DNA of 64,000 bases. Origin: Evansella sp. LMS18 (GTDB lineage Bacteria > Bacillota > Bacilli > Bacillales > Salisediminibacteriaceae). Shown piece after piece: positions 53,044 through 60,400 of the stretch (position 1 is the stretch's first letter; every line of letters starts with the position of its first letter). A program made the position numbers and the translations under genes. Under the pieces are notes generated by a model. That model saw only the letters and a program-made list of their open reading frames with translations. It ran no database searches and was not told the origin of the DNA. The DNA lies in contig NZ_CP093301.1 of assembly GCF_024362785.1 (NCBI RefSeq), positions 806,001 through 870,000 of the forward strand. The letters are read 5' to 3'.

Positions 53044-53607
53044 ATGGAGGATTTTCTTTTTTACTCTGTTATCATCCTCTGGTTTCTCCAGATTTTTACC
53101 GTGTTTCTCCTCGTATTGCTTTTCAGGCAGTTTGGCGAAGTGTACTTAAGCACAGCGGAAAGCATTAAAAGGGACGGTGTGGCAATCGGAGAAAAAGCCC
53201 CGGACCATACCTGTTTCTCCTATACAAGAAGAGAGGAAGTGACATGGTCCTCCATTCTGGAAAATCCGGCGATCATTGCCTTTGTATCCCCCGACTGTAA
53301 ACCTTGCAGGGAGATGCTCAGTCACTGGAACACCGTCCAGAAGCAATTATCAGAGAAGATACAGTTCATCCTTGTTTTTACAGGGGATGACAAAAAAGTC
53401 AGAAGGATGATTCAGGAGTTTAAGCTTCAGGGAGAAATAATTCTTGATAGAAAAGAGGAGTCTTTTCACCACTTTAAAGTCCGGGTTACTCCATTCGCAT
53501 TTGCAGTAGAGCAGGATTTGAGTGTAAAAGATAAGGGGCTCTGCGGGACAAAAGAGCATCTCTCTTTACTGGCAGAAAATATAACGAAAGGAGATGATGA
53601 TAGATGA
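53044..53607 (+). CDS. MauD-like membrane-anchored thioredoxin-fold protein
   Basis: About 187 residues. N-terminal membrane anchor (FYSVIILWFLQIFTVFLLVLLF), then a thioredoxin-type fold with the redox motif CKPC (residues 85-88, in VSPDCKPCREML) and cis-Pro region VRVTPFAFAV. It should act as a disulfide oxidant or isomerase outside the membrane. AAGGAG lies a little far (about 11 bp) from the ATG. Ends in an ATGA overlap with the MauA-like gene. Confidence 0.82.
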   Translation: MEDFLFYSVIILWFLQIFTVFLLVLLFRQFGEVYLSTAESIKRDGVAIGEKAPDHTCFSYTRREEVTWSSILENPAIIAFVSPDCKPCREMLSHWNTVQKQLSEKIQFILVFTGDDKKVRRMIQEFKLQGEIILDRKEESFHHFKVRVTPFAFAVEQDLSVKDKGLCGTKEHLSLLAENITKGDDDR

Positions 53608-54026
53608 TTGGAATAATTAACGCAAAAACAAAGCTTTTCTTTGAAAACACAGCCCGTTTTTTCAGCCGCTGGGCTTACGCTGACAGCCTTTTAAATGACT
53701 GGTTTTACTCCGTATTGAAATTTTTCAGATTCCCTTTATTCGAAAGAGGGCCTGGAAGAAGATGGTGCGAAGTCCAGCATTATAAAGGGATTTGCAGCCT
53801 TCCAAATGGCCGGTTTTGCACCAGTGATTGTATGAAAGGATCCGGATTGTCAAGTAAATGCCCGGATGGATATCAGCCTTCACATGCCTGGGGATACCGT
53901 TTTACAGGCTGCTGGTGTGATACGTTTCAAGGAAGATCCATCGTCTGTTGTGACTGTACCCCTGTATCGAACCATCCGTATAACCCGACAGCCGCTGACT
54001 GCGGGTGCATGCACTTTTTAGAATAA
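53604..54026 (+). CDS. Methylamine dehydrogenase light chain-like Cys-rich protein (MauA-like)
   Basis: 140 residues. A leader-like N-terminus with basic and aromatic residues (residues 1-53) is followed by a domain with 12 cysteines at 55, 64, 72, 76, 86, 103, 105, 115, 116, 118, 133 and 135. MauA also has 12 Cys in six disulfides, and KCPDGYQPSHAW resembles CPPG...SW around the first TTQ tryptophan (here W96). The residue aligned with the second TTQ tryptophan (W108 in Paracoccus) is not Trp; W104 is a nearby candidate. Heavy-chain (MauB) and MauG genes are absent. Whether a quinone cofactor is made is unknown. Confidence 0.75.
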   Translation: MIGIINAKTKLFFENTARFFSRWAYADSLLNDWFYSVLKFFRFPLFERGPGRRWCEVQHYKGICSLPNGRFCTSDCMKGSGLSSKCPDGYQPSHAWGYRFTGCWCDTFQGRSIVCCDCTPVSNHPYNPTAADCGCMHFLE

Positions 54027-54038
54027 CGGGAGGCAATC

Positions 54039-54695
54039 ATGACGGACTTTATTGTAATCTTATCCGCAGCGGTTTTATCAGGTATACTGTTGCGCCGGAC
54101 AGCCTGAGGCATCAACGTTACCCTCGCGGTAAACTCCTTCGGAGAAGGAGAAAACACAGGCAGTTTCCTGAAAAACGAGGCAATTTATGTTTTCACCTCA
54201 GCTTTTTCAGGAGCCTTGTCGGGCTTTATTCTCCATTCATTGTTCAGTTATGTGACAAGCCACGTTAATTTTTCCATAATGTCTTCTCTGTTTCTTATCC
54301 TGGCGATTGTCTATTTCGCCAGAGACCTGATTAACTTCCCGTTTCCTGTCATTCAGTGGAAATGGCAAATACCACCCAGCTGGGTGAGCTTTTCCCAGCC
54401 GGGAAACATGGCGGTTTGGGGACTGATCCTTGGAGCTGGCGTGTTTACGTATAATCCGTTTCCTTTATTTCTTTTAATGTATTTGTATGCCGGAATATTC
54501 CTCTCCCCGGTAAGCGGAATTCTGATCGGGCTAACATTCGGTCTTGCAAGGTCCCTGGCCTCTGTAGCTGCAGCTTCTGCTCTGGTTAATCCGGGAAAAG
54601 AGTCCTTTCAGAAGCTATGGAACAGCAGCTGGTACCGTGTCCTGCATCTGTCAGGAACCGGGGCACTGATATTGCTTGCGATTAGTAAAATGTAA
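54039..54695 (+). pseudogene. Polytopic membrane protein, interrupted by an in-frame TGA
   Basis: The frame beginning at ATG 54039 (GGGAGG upstream) reads MTDFIVILSAAVLSGILLRRTA, then TGA at 54105-54107, then continues unbroken as GINVTLAVNSFGEG ... through four to five membrane segments (IMSSLFLILAIVYFARDLI, WGLILGAGVFTYNPFPLFLLMYLYAGIFL) to a stop at 54693-54695, 218 codons in all. A TGG-to-TGA mutation is the simplest explanation. It closes the Mau-like operon, 12 bp after the light-chain gene, and may be the MauF counterpart, by position only. No start codon with a ribosome site follows the TGA. Confidence 0.75.
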
Positions 54696-54712
54696 AATAC
54701 CCTTTTTGTGAT

Positions 54713-54766
54713 TTAACGGAACGAGGAACCGATTAGCACAGCGAATGAGGTTCCTCATTCCGTTAT
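54713..54766. repeat. Dispersed hairpin element, copy 2
   Basis: AACGGAACGAGGAACC and GGTTCCTCATTCCGTT form a 16-bp stem with one mismatch; the loop contains ACAGCG. Its right arm is shared with the element at 17958-18034. It may also terminate the Mau-like operon. Confidence 0.7.
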
Positions 54767-54772
54767 AGAAAA

Positions 54773-54810
54773 TAAACAGGCCAAATCCCAAGATTTGGCC
54801 TGTTTATTAG
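54773..54810. terminator. Bidirectional terminator
   Basis: AATAAACAGGCCAAATC and GATTTGGCCTGTTTATT form a perfect 17-bp stem with a 4-nt loop. Confidence 0.85.
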
Positions 54811-54862
54811 TAAACTTTTCTTATCAATCGTATTTTCCTTATTTTTCCACACAAACCCTGCC

Positions 54863-55090
54863 TTATGCTTTTTTAATCCAGAACTTGAATACGCCGTCTT
54901 CTTCTGTGTCCTGAAGAAGTTCGTGCCCGCCGGATTTTGCCCATGCTGAAAGGTCGCTTTTAGCACCTTTATCTGTTGCATGAATTTCAATAACCTGTCC
55001 TGATTCCATTTTTTCAATTTCTTTCTTTGTTTTCACGATTGGCATTGGGCATGCCAGTCCTTTAGCGTCTAATACTTTATCTGCGTTCAT
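54863..55090 (-). CDS. yrkI: TusA-family sulfur carrier protein (YrkI-like)
   Basis: 75 residues. TusA signature DAKGLACPMPIVKTKKEI with the persulfide-carrying Cys, then ATDKGAKSDLSAWAKSGGHEL. Accepts sulfane sulfur from rhodaneses and passes it on. Last gene of the sulfur operon, 75 bp behind yrkH, almost the same sequence as the N-terminal domain of the TusA-rhodanese fusion. Confidence 0.93.
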   Translation of the reverse strand: MNADKVLDAKGLACPMPIVKTKKEIEKMESGQVIEIHATDKGAKSDLSAWAKSGGHELLQDTEEDGVFKFWIKKA

Positions 55091-55165
55091 TATAAATCAC
55101 TCCTGTAAAAGTTTTATTTCCTCTCAACGATTCTATTAAGTTCAATTTATAAATAGTTTCTTAGC

Positions 55166-56293
55166 TTATCTCACCGCACAGCGGTTTGGGCCGATTTCCA
55201 TTTCGCGCTGTTTTTCTTCATCAGGGTTGATTTTACCCATGTTTGTTTCACGAATCTCCTGATACGCATTCGGCTGCGGCGGCAGGTTTTCGGTAACCAT
55301 TTTTCTGAACTCTTTTTCATCCTCAATATTCAGCCCATGGTTTTCAGCGAACAGATCTCCAAGTTTAGCTGCAACCGTTCCGTCGTCATTAAGTTCATCC
55401 ATGATCATAAAGTGTGCCGGAAGAACAACCAACTCATCGGAAAGCTCTCTGTAACGATTGTATAGAGTTTCTCTCAGGTCGCCTACCCAGTCCTCAGCAA
55501 GCCCTGCAAGGTCAGGCCGTCCGATGGAATCAATGAACAGAATGTCTCCGGATAGAAGATACTTTTCATCGATTACAAAGGACGTAGACCCGATTGTGTG
55601 GCCTGGTGAGTACAGCGGATGAATATTGATTGTAGTGTTCCCGATTTTAACATCATTGCCGTCCTCAAGCGCATTGTATTCAAATGTCACTTCTCCTGCA
55701 TCTTTCGGTGGCAGCCAGTACTTAGCACCTGTTTCCTCAGCGATTATTCTTCCACCTGAAATATGGTCAGCATGGAGGTGAGTATCGAATACATGAGTGA
55801 TTTTTACCCCCAGCTCATCTGCAAACCCAGTATACACATCAGTCATTCGTGTTGCGTCTACAATAGCTGCTTCGCCGTTGGAAACTACCATATAAGACAG
55901 GCAGCCTTTACCGATACGGACAAACTGGTACATTTCCCCGCCGTCTTTCAGGTCTCCTACTTTTACTGGCTCCAGGTGTTCACTCCATGATTTCATGCCG
56001 CCCTTCAGGTATGCAGCATCCACGCCTGCTTCATCCAGCATCTCAGCTACAAAAACAGAAGAACCTTCTTTTGCACAGACAACAAGAATTTCCTTATCCT
56101 CAGGAAGTTTATCAAGTATCCCTTCCACTCCGTCAATCAGGTCAAAGTACGGTACGTTCAGGTGCTGTACTTTATCACCTTCGATTTTCCAGTCGTTAAA
56201 ATCCCCTTCATTACGAACATCAAGAATAAAAAGATCTTCCTTATTAATAACCTTTTTAGTTACTTCCTTCGCAGTTAGTTCTGTAATCGCCAT
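55166..56293 (-). CDS. yrkH: Rhodanese/metallo-beta-lactamase protein, persulfide dioxygenase-like (YrkH)
   Basis: About 375 residues. N-terminal rhodanese-like domain ([27 protein letters not shown] with the possible active Cys), then a metallo-beta-lactamase domain with iron/zinc ligands [37 protein letters not shown] and LPAHF. Persulfide dioxygenases of this layout oxidise glutathione or bacillithiol persulfide to sulfite and are paired with rhodaneses, as in CstB. Third ATG chosen; GGGGG and an operator lie just upstream. Confidence 0.9.
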   Translation of the reverse strand: MAITELTAKEVTKKVINKEDLFILDVRNEGDFNDWKIEGDKVQHLNVPYFDLIDGVEGILDKLPEDKEILVVCAKEGSSVFVAEMLDEAGVDAAYLKGGMKSWSEHLEPVKVGDLKDGGEMYQFVRIGKGCLSYMVVSNGEAAIVDATRMTDVYTGFADELGVKITHVFDTHLHADHISGGRIIAEETGAKYWLPPKDAGEVTFEYNALEDGNDVKIGNTTINIHPLYSPGHTIGSTSFVIDEKYLLSGDILFIDSIGRPDLAGLAEDWVGDLRETLYNRYRELSDELVVLPAHFMIMDELNDDGTVAAKLGDLFAENHGLNIEDEKEFRKMVTENLPPQPNAYQEIRETNMGKINPDEEKQREMEIGPNRCAVR

Positions 56294-56300
56294 TCTCATC

Positions 56301-56318
56301 ATACCCCCTATAGTATAT
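56301..56318 (-). promoter_or_regulatory. CstR-type operator at the yrkH promoter
   Basis: ATACCCCCTATAGTATAT. On the minus strand CTGACA (rc at 56340-56345), 16 bp, TATAAA, then this operator at the start of transcription. Confidence 0.6.
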
Positions 56319-56389
56319 TTATAACTAAAATTTTTTTCCTGTCAGGCCGGACATAAAAAGGAGTCCGATCCCTGTCCAGAACCTGCAAG

Positions 56390-56962
56390 TTACTTCACAT
56401 TCTTTTCAATTGCCCCAGTCCACTCGCTCATGCCAGGCACCACATTTGTGATATTGTCAAAACCTTTTTCAGTAAGCTTCTGTGAAGCAAGGTCACTTCT
56501 GCTTCCGGTACGGCAGACCACATAAATTTCTGCATTCTTATCCAGTTCACCCATACGGTCTTCCAAATCTCCAAGCGGGATAGAGACAGCTCCCGGGATA
56601 TGGTTAAATGAATACTCGGCTTCTTCCCGCACATCAAGTAAAACAATATCTTCATTAGCATCCAGTTTGCTCTGCAGCTCTTCATTATTAATTACTTGAG
56701 AGTAACTTGTTTCTGTTTTTTCTTCATCACTTGTTGCTTTTCTGAGGTAATGTTTTAGAACACCCTCTTCTTCTGTAGTACCAAGGTACTGGTGGCCACC
56801 TCTGTCTGCCCATGCTTTCAGGTCAGCAGTAGAGCCTTTATCCGTTGCCTGGATCTCCAGAACCTGCCCTGGCCCCAATTCATTAACAGCCTTTTTGGTT
56901 TTGACAATCGGCATCGGACATGCAAGCCCTTTAGCATCAAGTACTTTGTCTGTTTTAATCAT
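56390..56962 (-). CDS. yrkF: TusA-rhodanese fusion sulfurtransferase (YrkF/CstA-like)
   Basis: 190 residues. Residues 1-75 are TusA (LDAKGLACPMPIVKTKKAV); residues 90-190 are rhodanese (IVLLDVREEAEYSFNHIPGA, active loop VVCRTGSRSDLASQ). Matches the known CstA-like layout, here with a single rhodanese. It relays persulfide sulfur, probably into the YrkH-type dioxygenase. Located between yrkH and two further rhodaneses. Confidence 0.93.
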   Translation of the reverse strand: MIKTDKVLDAKGLACPMPIVKTKKAVNELGPGQVLEIQATDKGSTADLKAWADRGGHQYLGTTEEEGVLKHYLRKATSDEEKTETSYSQVINNEELQSKLDANEDIVLLDVREEAEYSFNHIPGAVSIPLGDLEDRMGELDKNAEIYVVCRTGSRSDLASQKLTEKGFDNITNVVPGMSEWTGAIEKNVK

Positions 56963-56982
56963 CTTGTACCCTCCCTAGTATT

Positions 56983-57282
56983 TTAATTAGTCGCGTATTC
57001 CCAATGAAGCATTCCGCCAGCCATATTCACAGCGATAAAACCTGAAGCTCCCATAAATTCAGTTGCCCTGCCGCTGCGGGCTCCAGATCGGCAGACCATG
57101 ATATACTGTTTCTCTTTATTCAGGCCGCCTGCTGCTTCCGGAAGTTCTCCCAGGGGTATATGCACTGCTTCCGGGATTTTCCCGGCTGCGACTTCCTCAT
57201 GTTCTCGCACATCAATGACAACAATATTTTCATCATTACTTTTAATAAGTTCATTTACTTCCTTTGGTGAGTATTCTTTCAT
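56983..57282 (-). CDS. Single-domain rhodanese
   Basis: 99 residues: VVIDVREHEEVAAGKIPEA, HIPLGELPEAAGGL, active loop MVCRSGARSGRATEF. Cytosolic sulfurtransferase of the operon. Differs from the others enough to be a separate lineage rather than a recent duplicate. Confidence 0.93.
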   Translation of the reverse strand: MKEYSPKEVNELIKSNDENIVVIDVREHEEVAAGKIPEAVHIPLGELPEAAGGLNKEKQYIMVCRSGARSGRATEFMGASGFIAVNMAGGMLHWEYATN

Positions 57283-57302
57283 CAGAGTTTATCCTCCTTT
57301 GA

Positions 57303-57668
57303 TTATCCTCTCCAGGAGGACATGCCTCCCTGGACGTTTGTCACTTCGGCAAAGCCCTTTTTGGCAAGGATTTTACTCGCCTTATTGCTTCGCATGCCGC
57401 TTTGGCAGATAACTACAACTTCCTTGTCTTTTGATAGTTCATTAAGCCTTCCCCGAAGTTCATGCACAGGAATGTTTTTGAATCCTTTAATGTGGTTTCC
57501 GGCATACTCGCCGGGAGTTCTCACATCAATGAACTGGCGTTTTTTGTCACCTGTGATTTTTTTTAATTCTCCGGTGGTCATCTGTTTAACTCCTTTTGCA
57601 GGGAGTATCCTTCCTGCCAGAAACCAGACGAGTAAAATAACAATCAGTCCGTTTATAATCCAATCCAT
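57303..57668 (-). CDS. Membrane-anchored rhodanese
   Basis: About 121 residues; ATG 57668 chosen as AAGAGGTGG is nine bases away, while GTG 57680 overlaps it. N-terminal membrane segment (DWIINGLIVILLVWFLAGRIL) followed by a rhodanese domain (FIDVRTPGEYAGNHIKG, VVICQSGMRSNKASK). Places sulfur transfer at the membrane. Confidence 0.92.
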   Translation of the reverse strand: MDWIINGLIVILLVWFLAGRILPAKGVKQMTTGELKKITGDKKRQFIDVRTPGEYAGNHIKGFKNIPVHELRGRLNELSKDKEVVVICQSGMRSNKASKILAKKGFAEVTNVQGGMSSWRG

Positions 57669-57689
57669 ACTGTTCTCCACCTCTTTTAT

Positions 57690-58169
57690 TTAGATAAACA
57701 GGTTAACATTACCATCTGCTGCGTCTCCAAGGTATGCAGCGACACCTGCTAATTCAATTTCCTCAAGAAGTTCTTCTTTTTGAAGGCCAAGCAGGTCCAT
57801 TGTCATTGTGCAAGCCACTAGTTTCACATCCTGTTCCTGTGCCATTTGAATGAGATCAGGCAAAGGCATGGCATTATGCTTTTTCATAACTTGTTTAATC
57901 ATCTTAGGCCCCATGCCAAGGTAGTTCATCTTAGACAAGCCCATTTTGTCTGCCCCGCGAGGCATCATTTTTCCAAACATTTTTTCCATAAAATTCTTTT
58001 TAACAGGCACCTGGTTTTCTTTCCGAAGTGCATTCAATCCCCAGAATGTGTGGAAGATCGTTACTTCATGATCGTAGGCAGCTGCTCCGTTCGCTATGAT
58101 ATATGCTGCCATTGCTTTATCGTAGTCACCGCTGAATAGTACAATCGTTGTTTTTTTCTTTTCTGACAT
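57690..58169 (-). CDS. yrkE: DsrE/DsrF-like sulfur carrier (YrkE)
   Basis: About 159 residues from ATG 58169 with GAGGAG upstream. VLFSGDYDKAMAAYIIANGAAA, TIFHTFWGLNALRK and the conserved Cys in LVACTMTMDLLGL. DsrE-family proteins carry sulfur on that Cys. First gene of the operon; its promoter overlaps CstR-type operators. Confidence 0.92.
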   Translation of the reverse strand: MSEKKKTTIVLFSGDYDKAMAAYIIANGAAAYDHEVTIFHTFWGLNALRKENQVPVKKNFMEKMFGKMMPRGADKMGLSKMNYLGMGPKMIKQVMKKHNAMPLPDLIQMAQEQDVKLVACTMTMDLLGLQKEELLEEIELAGVAAYLGDAADGNVNLFI

Positions 58170-58241
58170 GCTATATTCACTCCTCATTATTATTTTAAAT
58201 ACTGCAGGGGGTATATTTACACTTAAAAAAATATCAAGTAC

Positions 58242-58286
58242 ATATACCTATAGGGGTATATTATCAGACAAAAAAATAAATGTCAA
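58242..58286 (-). promoter_or_regulatory. Promoter and CstR-type operator of the yrkE operon
   Basis: Minus strand TTGACA (58281-58286), 17-bp spacer, TAATAT (58258-58263). ATATACCTATAGGGGTATAT at 58242-58261 overlaps the minus-10 and the start of transcription. A further GGGGGTATAT half-site is at 58207-58216. Confidence 0.85.
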
Positions 58287-58340
58287 TCGTGTCTTCTTAG
58301 AATTTTTTACTGGATGTAATTAGTGATTACTCCGCACTAC

Positions 58341-58384
58341 CATACCCCCACCTGTATATTAACGTATATAGAAGCATGTGTCAA
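58341..58384 (-). promoter_or_regulatory. Second promoter with CstR-type operator upstream of yrkE
   Basis: Minus strand TTGACA (58379-58384), 17-bp spacer, TAATAT (58356-58361), followed by CATACCCCCACCTGTAT at 58341-58357. Same layout as the promoter at 58258-58286. Confidence 0.75.
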
Positions 58385-58406
58385 TACCAGGCAGCTGCTG
58401 GTTAAA

Positions 58407-58667
58407 TTATCTGCTTTTAACCAGCAGGTTCACGGCTTCCTGGATTAATTCTTCCGTATCTTCGCCTTTTTCAATCTGATCGCGGACACATTGCTCCAGA
58501 TTAGTGCTTACAACCAGCCCGATTGCCCGGTCCATTGCATTCCTGGCAGCTGACATCTGGCCCACGAGATCTTTACAATCTTTCTCCTCTTCCATCATTC
58601 TTACAATAGCCTTTACCTGGCCTTCGATTCTTTTCATTCTGTTCTTCATCTGATCATTGTATTCCAT
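58407..58667 (-). CDS. cstR: CsoR/CstR-family persulfide-sensing repressor
   Basis: 86 residues from ATG with GGAGGG upstream; the longer open frame has no leader. The four-helix DUF156 fold has Cys31 and Cys60 (KDCKDLVGQ, STNLEQCVRD), the exact positions of the CstR persulfide-sensing pair. Residue 56 is Asn where the copper sensor CsoR has a His ligand, supporting CstR over CsoR. It should release ATACCCC operators when persulfides or polysulfides cross-link the Cys pair. B. subtilis YrkD is the likely counterpart. Confidence 0.92.
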   Translation of the reverse strand: MEYNDQMKNRMKRIEGQVKAIVRMMEEEKDCKDLVGQMSAARNAMDRAIGLVVSTNLEQCVRDQIEKGEDTEELIQEAVNLLVKSR

Positions 58668-58851
58668 TGAGGTTCCCTCCAGTTTATGAGAAACTTTCCT
58701 CTGTTTTTTCGCTATTAGTAAACAAGCTTTTATGCTGAACAGCTTTATGAGCTGACTCCCCATACGGGTCAACATCTTTGTACATTGTACTAGTAATCAT
58801 GGGCATTATCAAAAATAAAGCCGTATTTTTACACCGTGGGCGCCTTCATTA

Positions 58852-59241
58852 TTATTTGATGACTTCCCCGGACCACTGCTGCATTCCGCCGGTCACATTA
58901 GTAATATTACTGTATCCGGATTCTTTAAGGATATTAGCTGCCTGGAGGCTTCTGCTTCCGCTGCGGCAGATAATCACTACCTTTTTATCCTCCGGAATAG
59001 CTGCATAGTTGTCCGTTAAAGAACTAAGAGGAACATTAACCATGCCGTTAATATGGCCTTCTTCAAACTCATGTGCTTCCCTTACGTCAACAAAGTATAA
59101 ACCTTCTCTGTCTTCTTCCAGCAGTTCTGCGAGCTGAGCAGTATTGATTTGTTCAATGTCTTCTGTCATTGATGCTTTATAAGCGCCCGCTCCTGCTAAA
59201 AATAAAGCAATTATTAATACAGGCCAGTATTTTTTCAGCAA
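58852..59241 (-). CDS. Exported or membrane-anchored rhodanese
   Basis: 129 residues from TTG with GGGGGGAG upstream. N-terminal hydrophobic segment (KKYWPVLIIALFLAGAGAY), then rhodanese (YFVDVREAHEFEEGHINGM, VIICRSGSRSLQAAN). Its own promoter has a CstR-type operator in the spacer, so it is an extracytoplasmic arm of the regulon. Confidence 0.92.
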   Translation of the reverse strand: MLKKYWPVLIIALFLAGAGAYKASMTEDIEQINTAQLAELLEEDREGLYFVDVREAHEFEEGHINGMVNVPLSSLTDNYAAIPEDKKVVIICRSGSRSLQAANILKESGYSNITNVTGGMQQWSGEVIK

Positions 59242-59273
59242 ACTGCTCCCCCCCTTCAGCTATCTCTGAATCC

Positions 59274-59302
59274 ATTATATACCCCCTGCCGTATATTTGC
59301 AA
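59274..59302 (-). promoter_or_regulatory. Promoter with CstR-type operator in the spacer
   Basis: Minus strand TTGCAA (59297-59302), 17-bp spacer, TATAAT (59274-59279). The spacer holds ATATACGGCAGGGGGTA. A second AGCAGGGGGTATTTT site is at 59317-59331. Confidence 0.8.
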
Positions 59303-59354
59303 CTTTAAGGTAACACAGCAGGGGGTATTTTAAAACTTCTTCTTCCGGCTCCCT

Positions 59355-59738
59355 TTAAACGCTTTTATCAATAGCAGCAATCAGTCTTTTCTCAATATCT
59401 TCAGCGATTTCAGTTAGCTGGCTATCCTCTACCGCTTTAATTAATTCCGTTGGTCTCGGCATGCCAATTTTAACCTGCTCTTCTTCTTTGTATACGACAA
59501 TCTTACAAGGAAGGAAATATCCCACAAGTTTATTAACGTCCAGTACCCGTTTCGCCTCATGAGGATTGCAAACCTCCAGCACGACAAAAGGATCTTCGAA
59601 GTCCAGCCCTTTCTCATTCAGCTTTCCCTTCACATCAAACTCCCACAGAACCCCAAATTTCTCCTCCTGTAAGTTTTCCTGAAGCTTATCAATTGTTTCC
59701 TGCATTCCCATGGAAGATTCTTTCGTGTAATGGAACAT
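59355..59738 (-). CDS. DUF302-family protein
   Basis: About 127 residues. DUF302 fold: FGVLWEFDVKGKLNEKG, VVLEVCNPHEAKRVLDV, VGYFLPCKIVVYKEE and IGMPRPTELIKAV. Often beside sulfur or metal genes; function unknown. Start uncertain: ATG 59738 has AAAGGGGAAT about 14 bases away. Lies between the exported rhodanese and the carbonic anhydrase. Confidence 0.8.
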   Translation of the reverse strand: MFHYTKESSMGMQETIDKLQENLQEEKFGVLWEFDVKGKLNEKGLDFEDPFVVLEVCNPHEAKRVLDVNKLVGYFLPCKIVVYKEEEQVKIGMPRPTELIKAVEDSQLTEIAEDIEKRLIAAIDKSV

Positions 59739-59821
59739 AATTATTGTTATTCCCCTTTCACTAATTATTAGTTTCAAGCCCTGCTACTATTTTGCACTGC
59801 TTCCAGCTTAATTAAGCCTCT

Positions 59822-60400
59822 TTACAATTCACCTGGTGTGCCATCGCCGTCCGTATCCAGCCATTCAATCTCTCCTGATTCCACATGGAAAAGGCAGCCA
59901 ATTACATCCACACCTTCCCCGTACTGTTCAAAAACCGGATGAGCCTTCAGGTTTTCCACCTGGCTGAGTACATTTATCCTGGCCAGTTCTTCGTCGGATA
60001 CGCTGTTATACCCTTCATATGGAAGGCTTTCCCTGATATGGTTGAGCCAGGGCTGTAAATGTTCTTCCTCATTACCATGCCATGCGGCTTGTACCCCGCC
60101 GCAGAATGTATGGCCTTCAATAATAATCTTTTTTACTTTAAGATGTTTTAAGCTGTAATAAAGGCCTGCGGTAAAGCTATCGTCTTCCCTTCTTACCTGG
60201 TTGGCGATATTCCGGTGGACAAACATTCTCCCTAAAGGCATATCTGTAATAGCCGTGGGACTTACCCTGGAATCGCTGCAGGAAAGGACAAAATAATCGG
60301 GATGCTGCCCTTTCCTCAGTTCATCGAAGTAAGTTGGGTCCTTTTCTTTTATTCTCCGCATGAAGTTTTTATTGCTGAGATCCAGTGACTCTTCACGCAA
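59822..60400 (-). CDS. Beta-class carbonic anhydrase
   Basis: 192 residues. Zinc ligands Cys41 and Asp43 in SCSDSR, and His97 and Cys100 in EGHTFCGG. TTG start with GAGGAGAGAGTG; the start codon directly follows the SulP stop (no gap), so it is translated from the SulP mRNA. Likely provides or consumes bicarbonate at the transporter. Confidence 0.93.
   Translation of the reverse strand: MREESLDLSNKNFMRRIKEKDPTYFDELRKGQHPDYFVLSCSDSRVSPTAITDMPLGRMFVHRNIANQVRREDDSFTAGLYYSLKHLKVKKIIIEGHTFCGGVQAAWHGNEEEHLQPWLNHIRESLPYEGYNSVSDEELARINVLSQVENLKAHPVFEQYGEGVDVIGCLFHVESGEIEWLDTDGDGTPGEL

Noticed and set aside
54105-54107. Selenocysteine codon
   Set aside because: No adjacent hairpin of SECIS type was evident and the context is a hydrophobic membrane protein without redox motif; a nonsense mutation is simpler.
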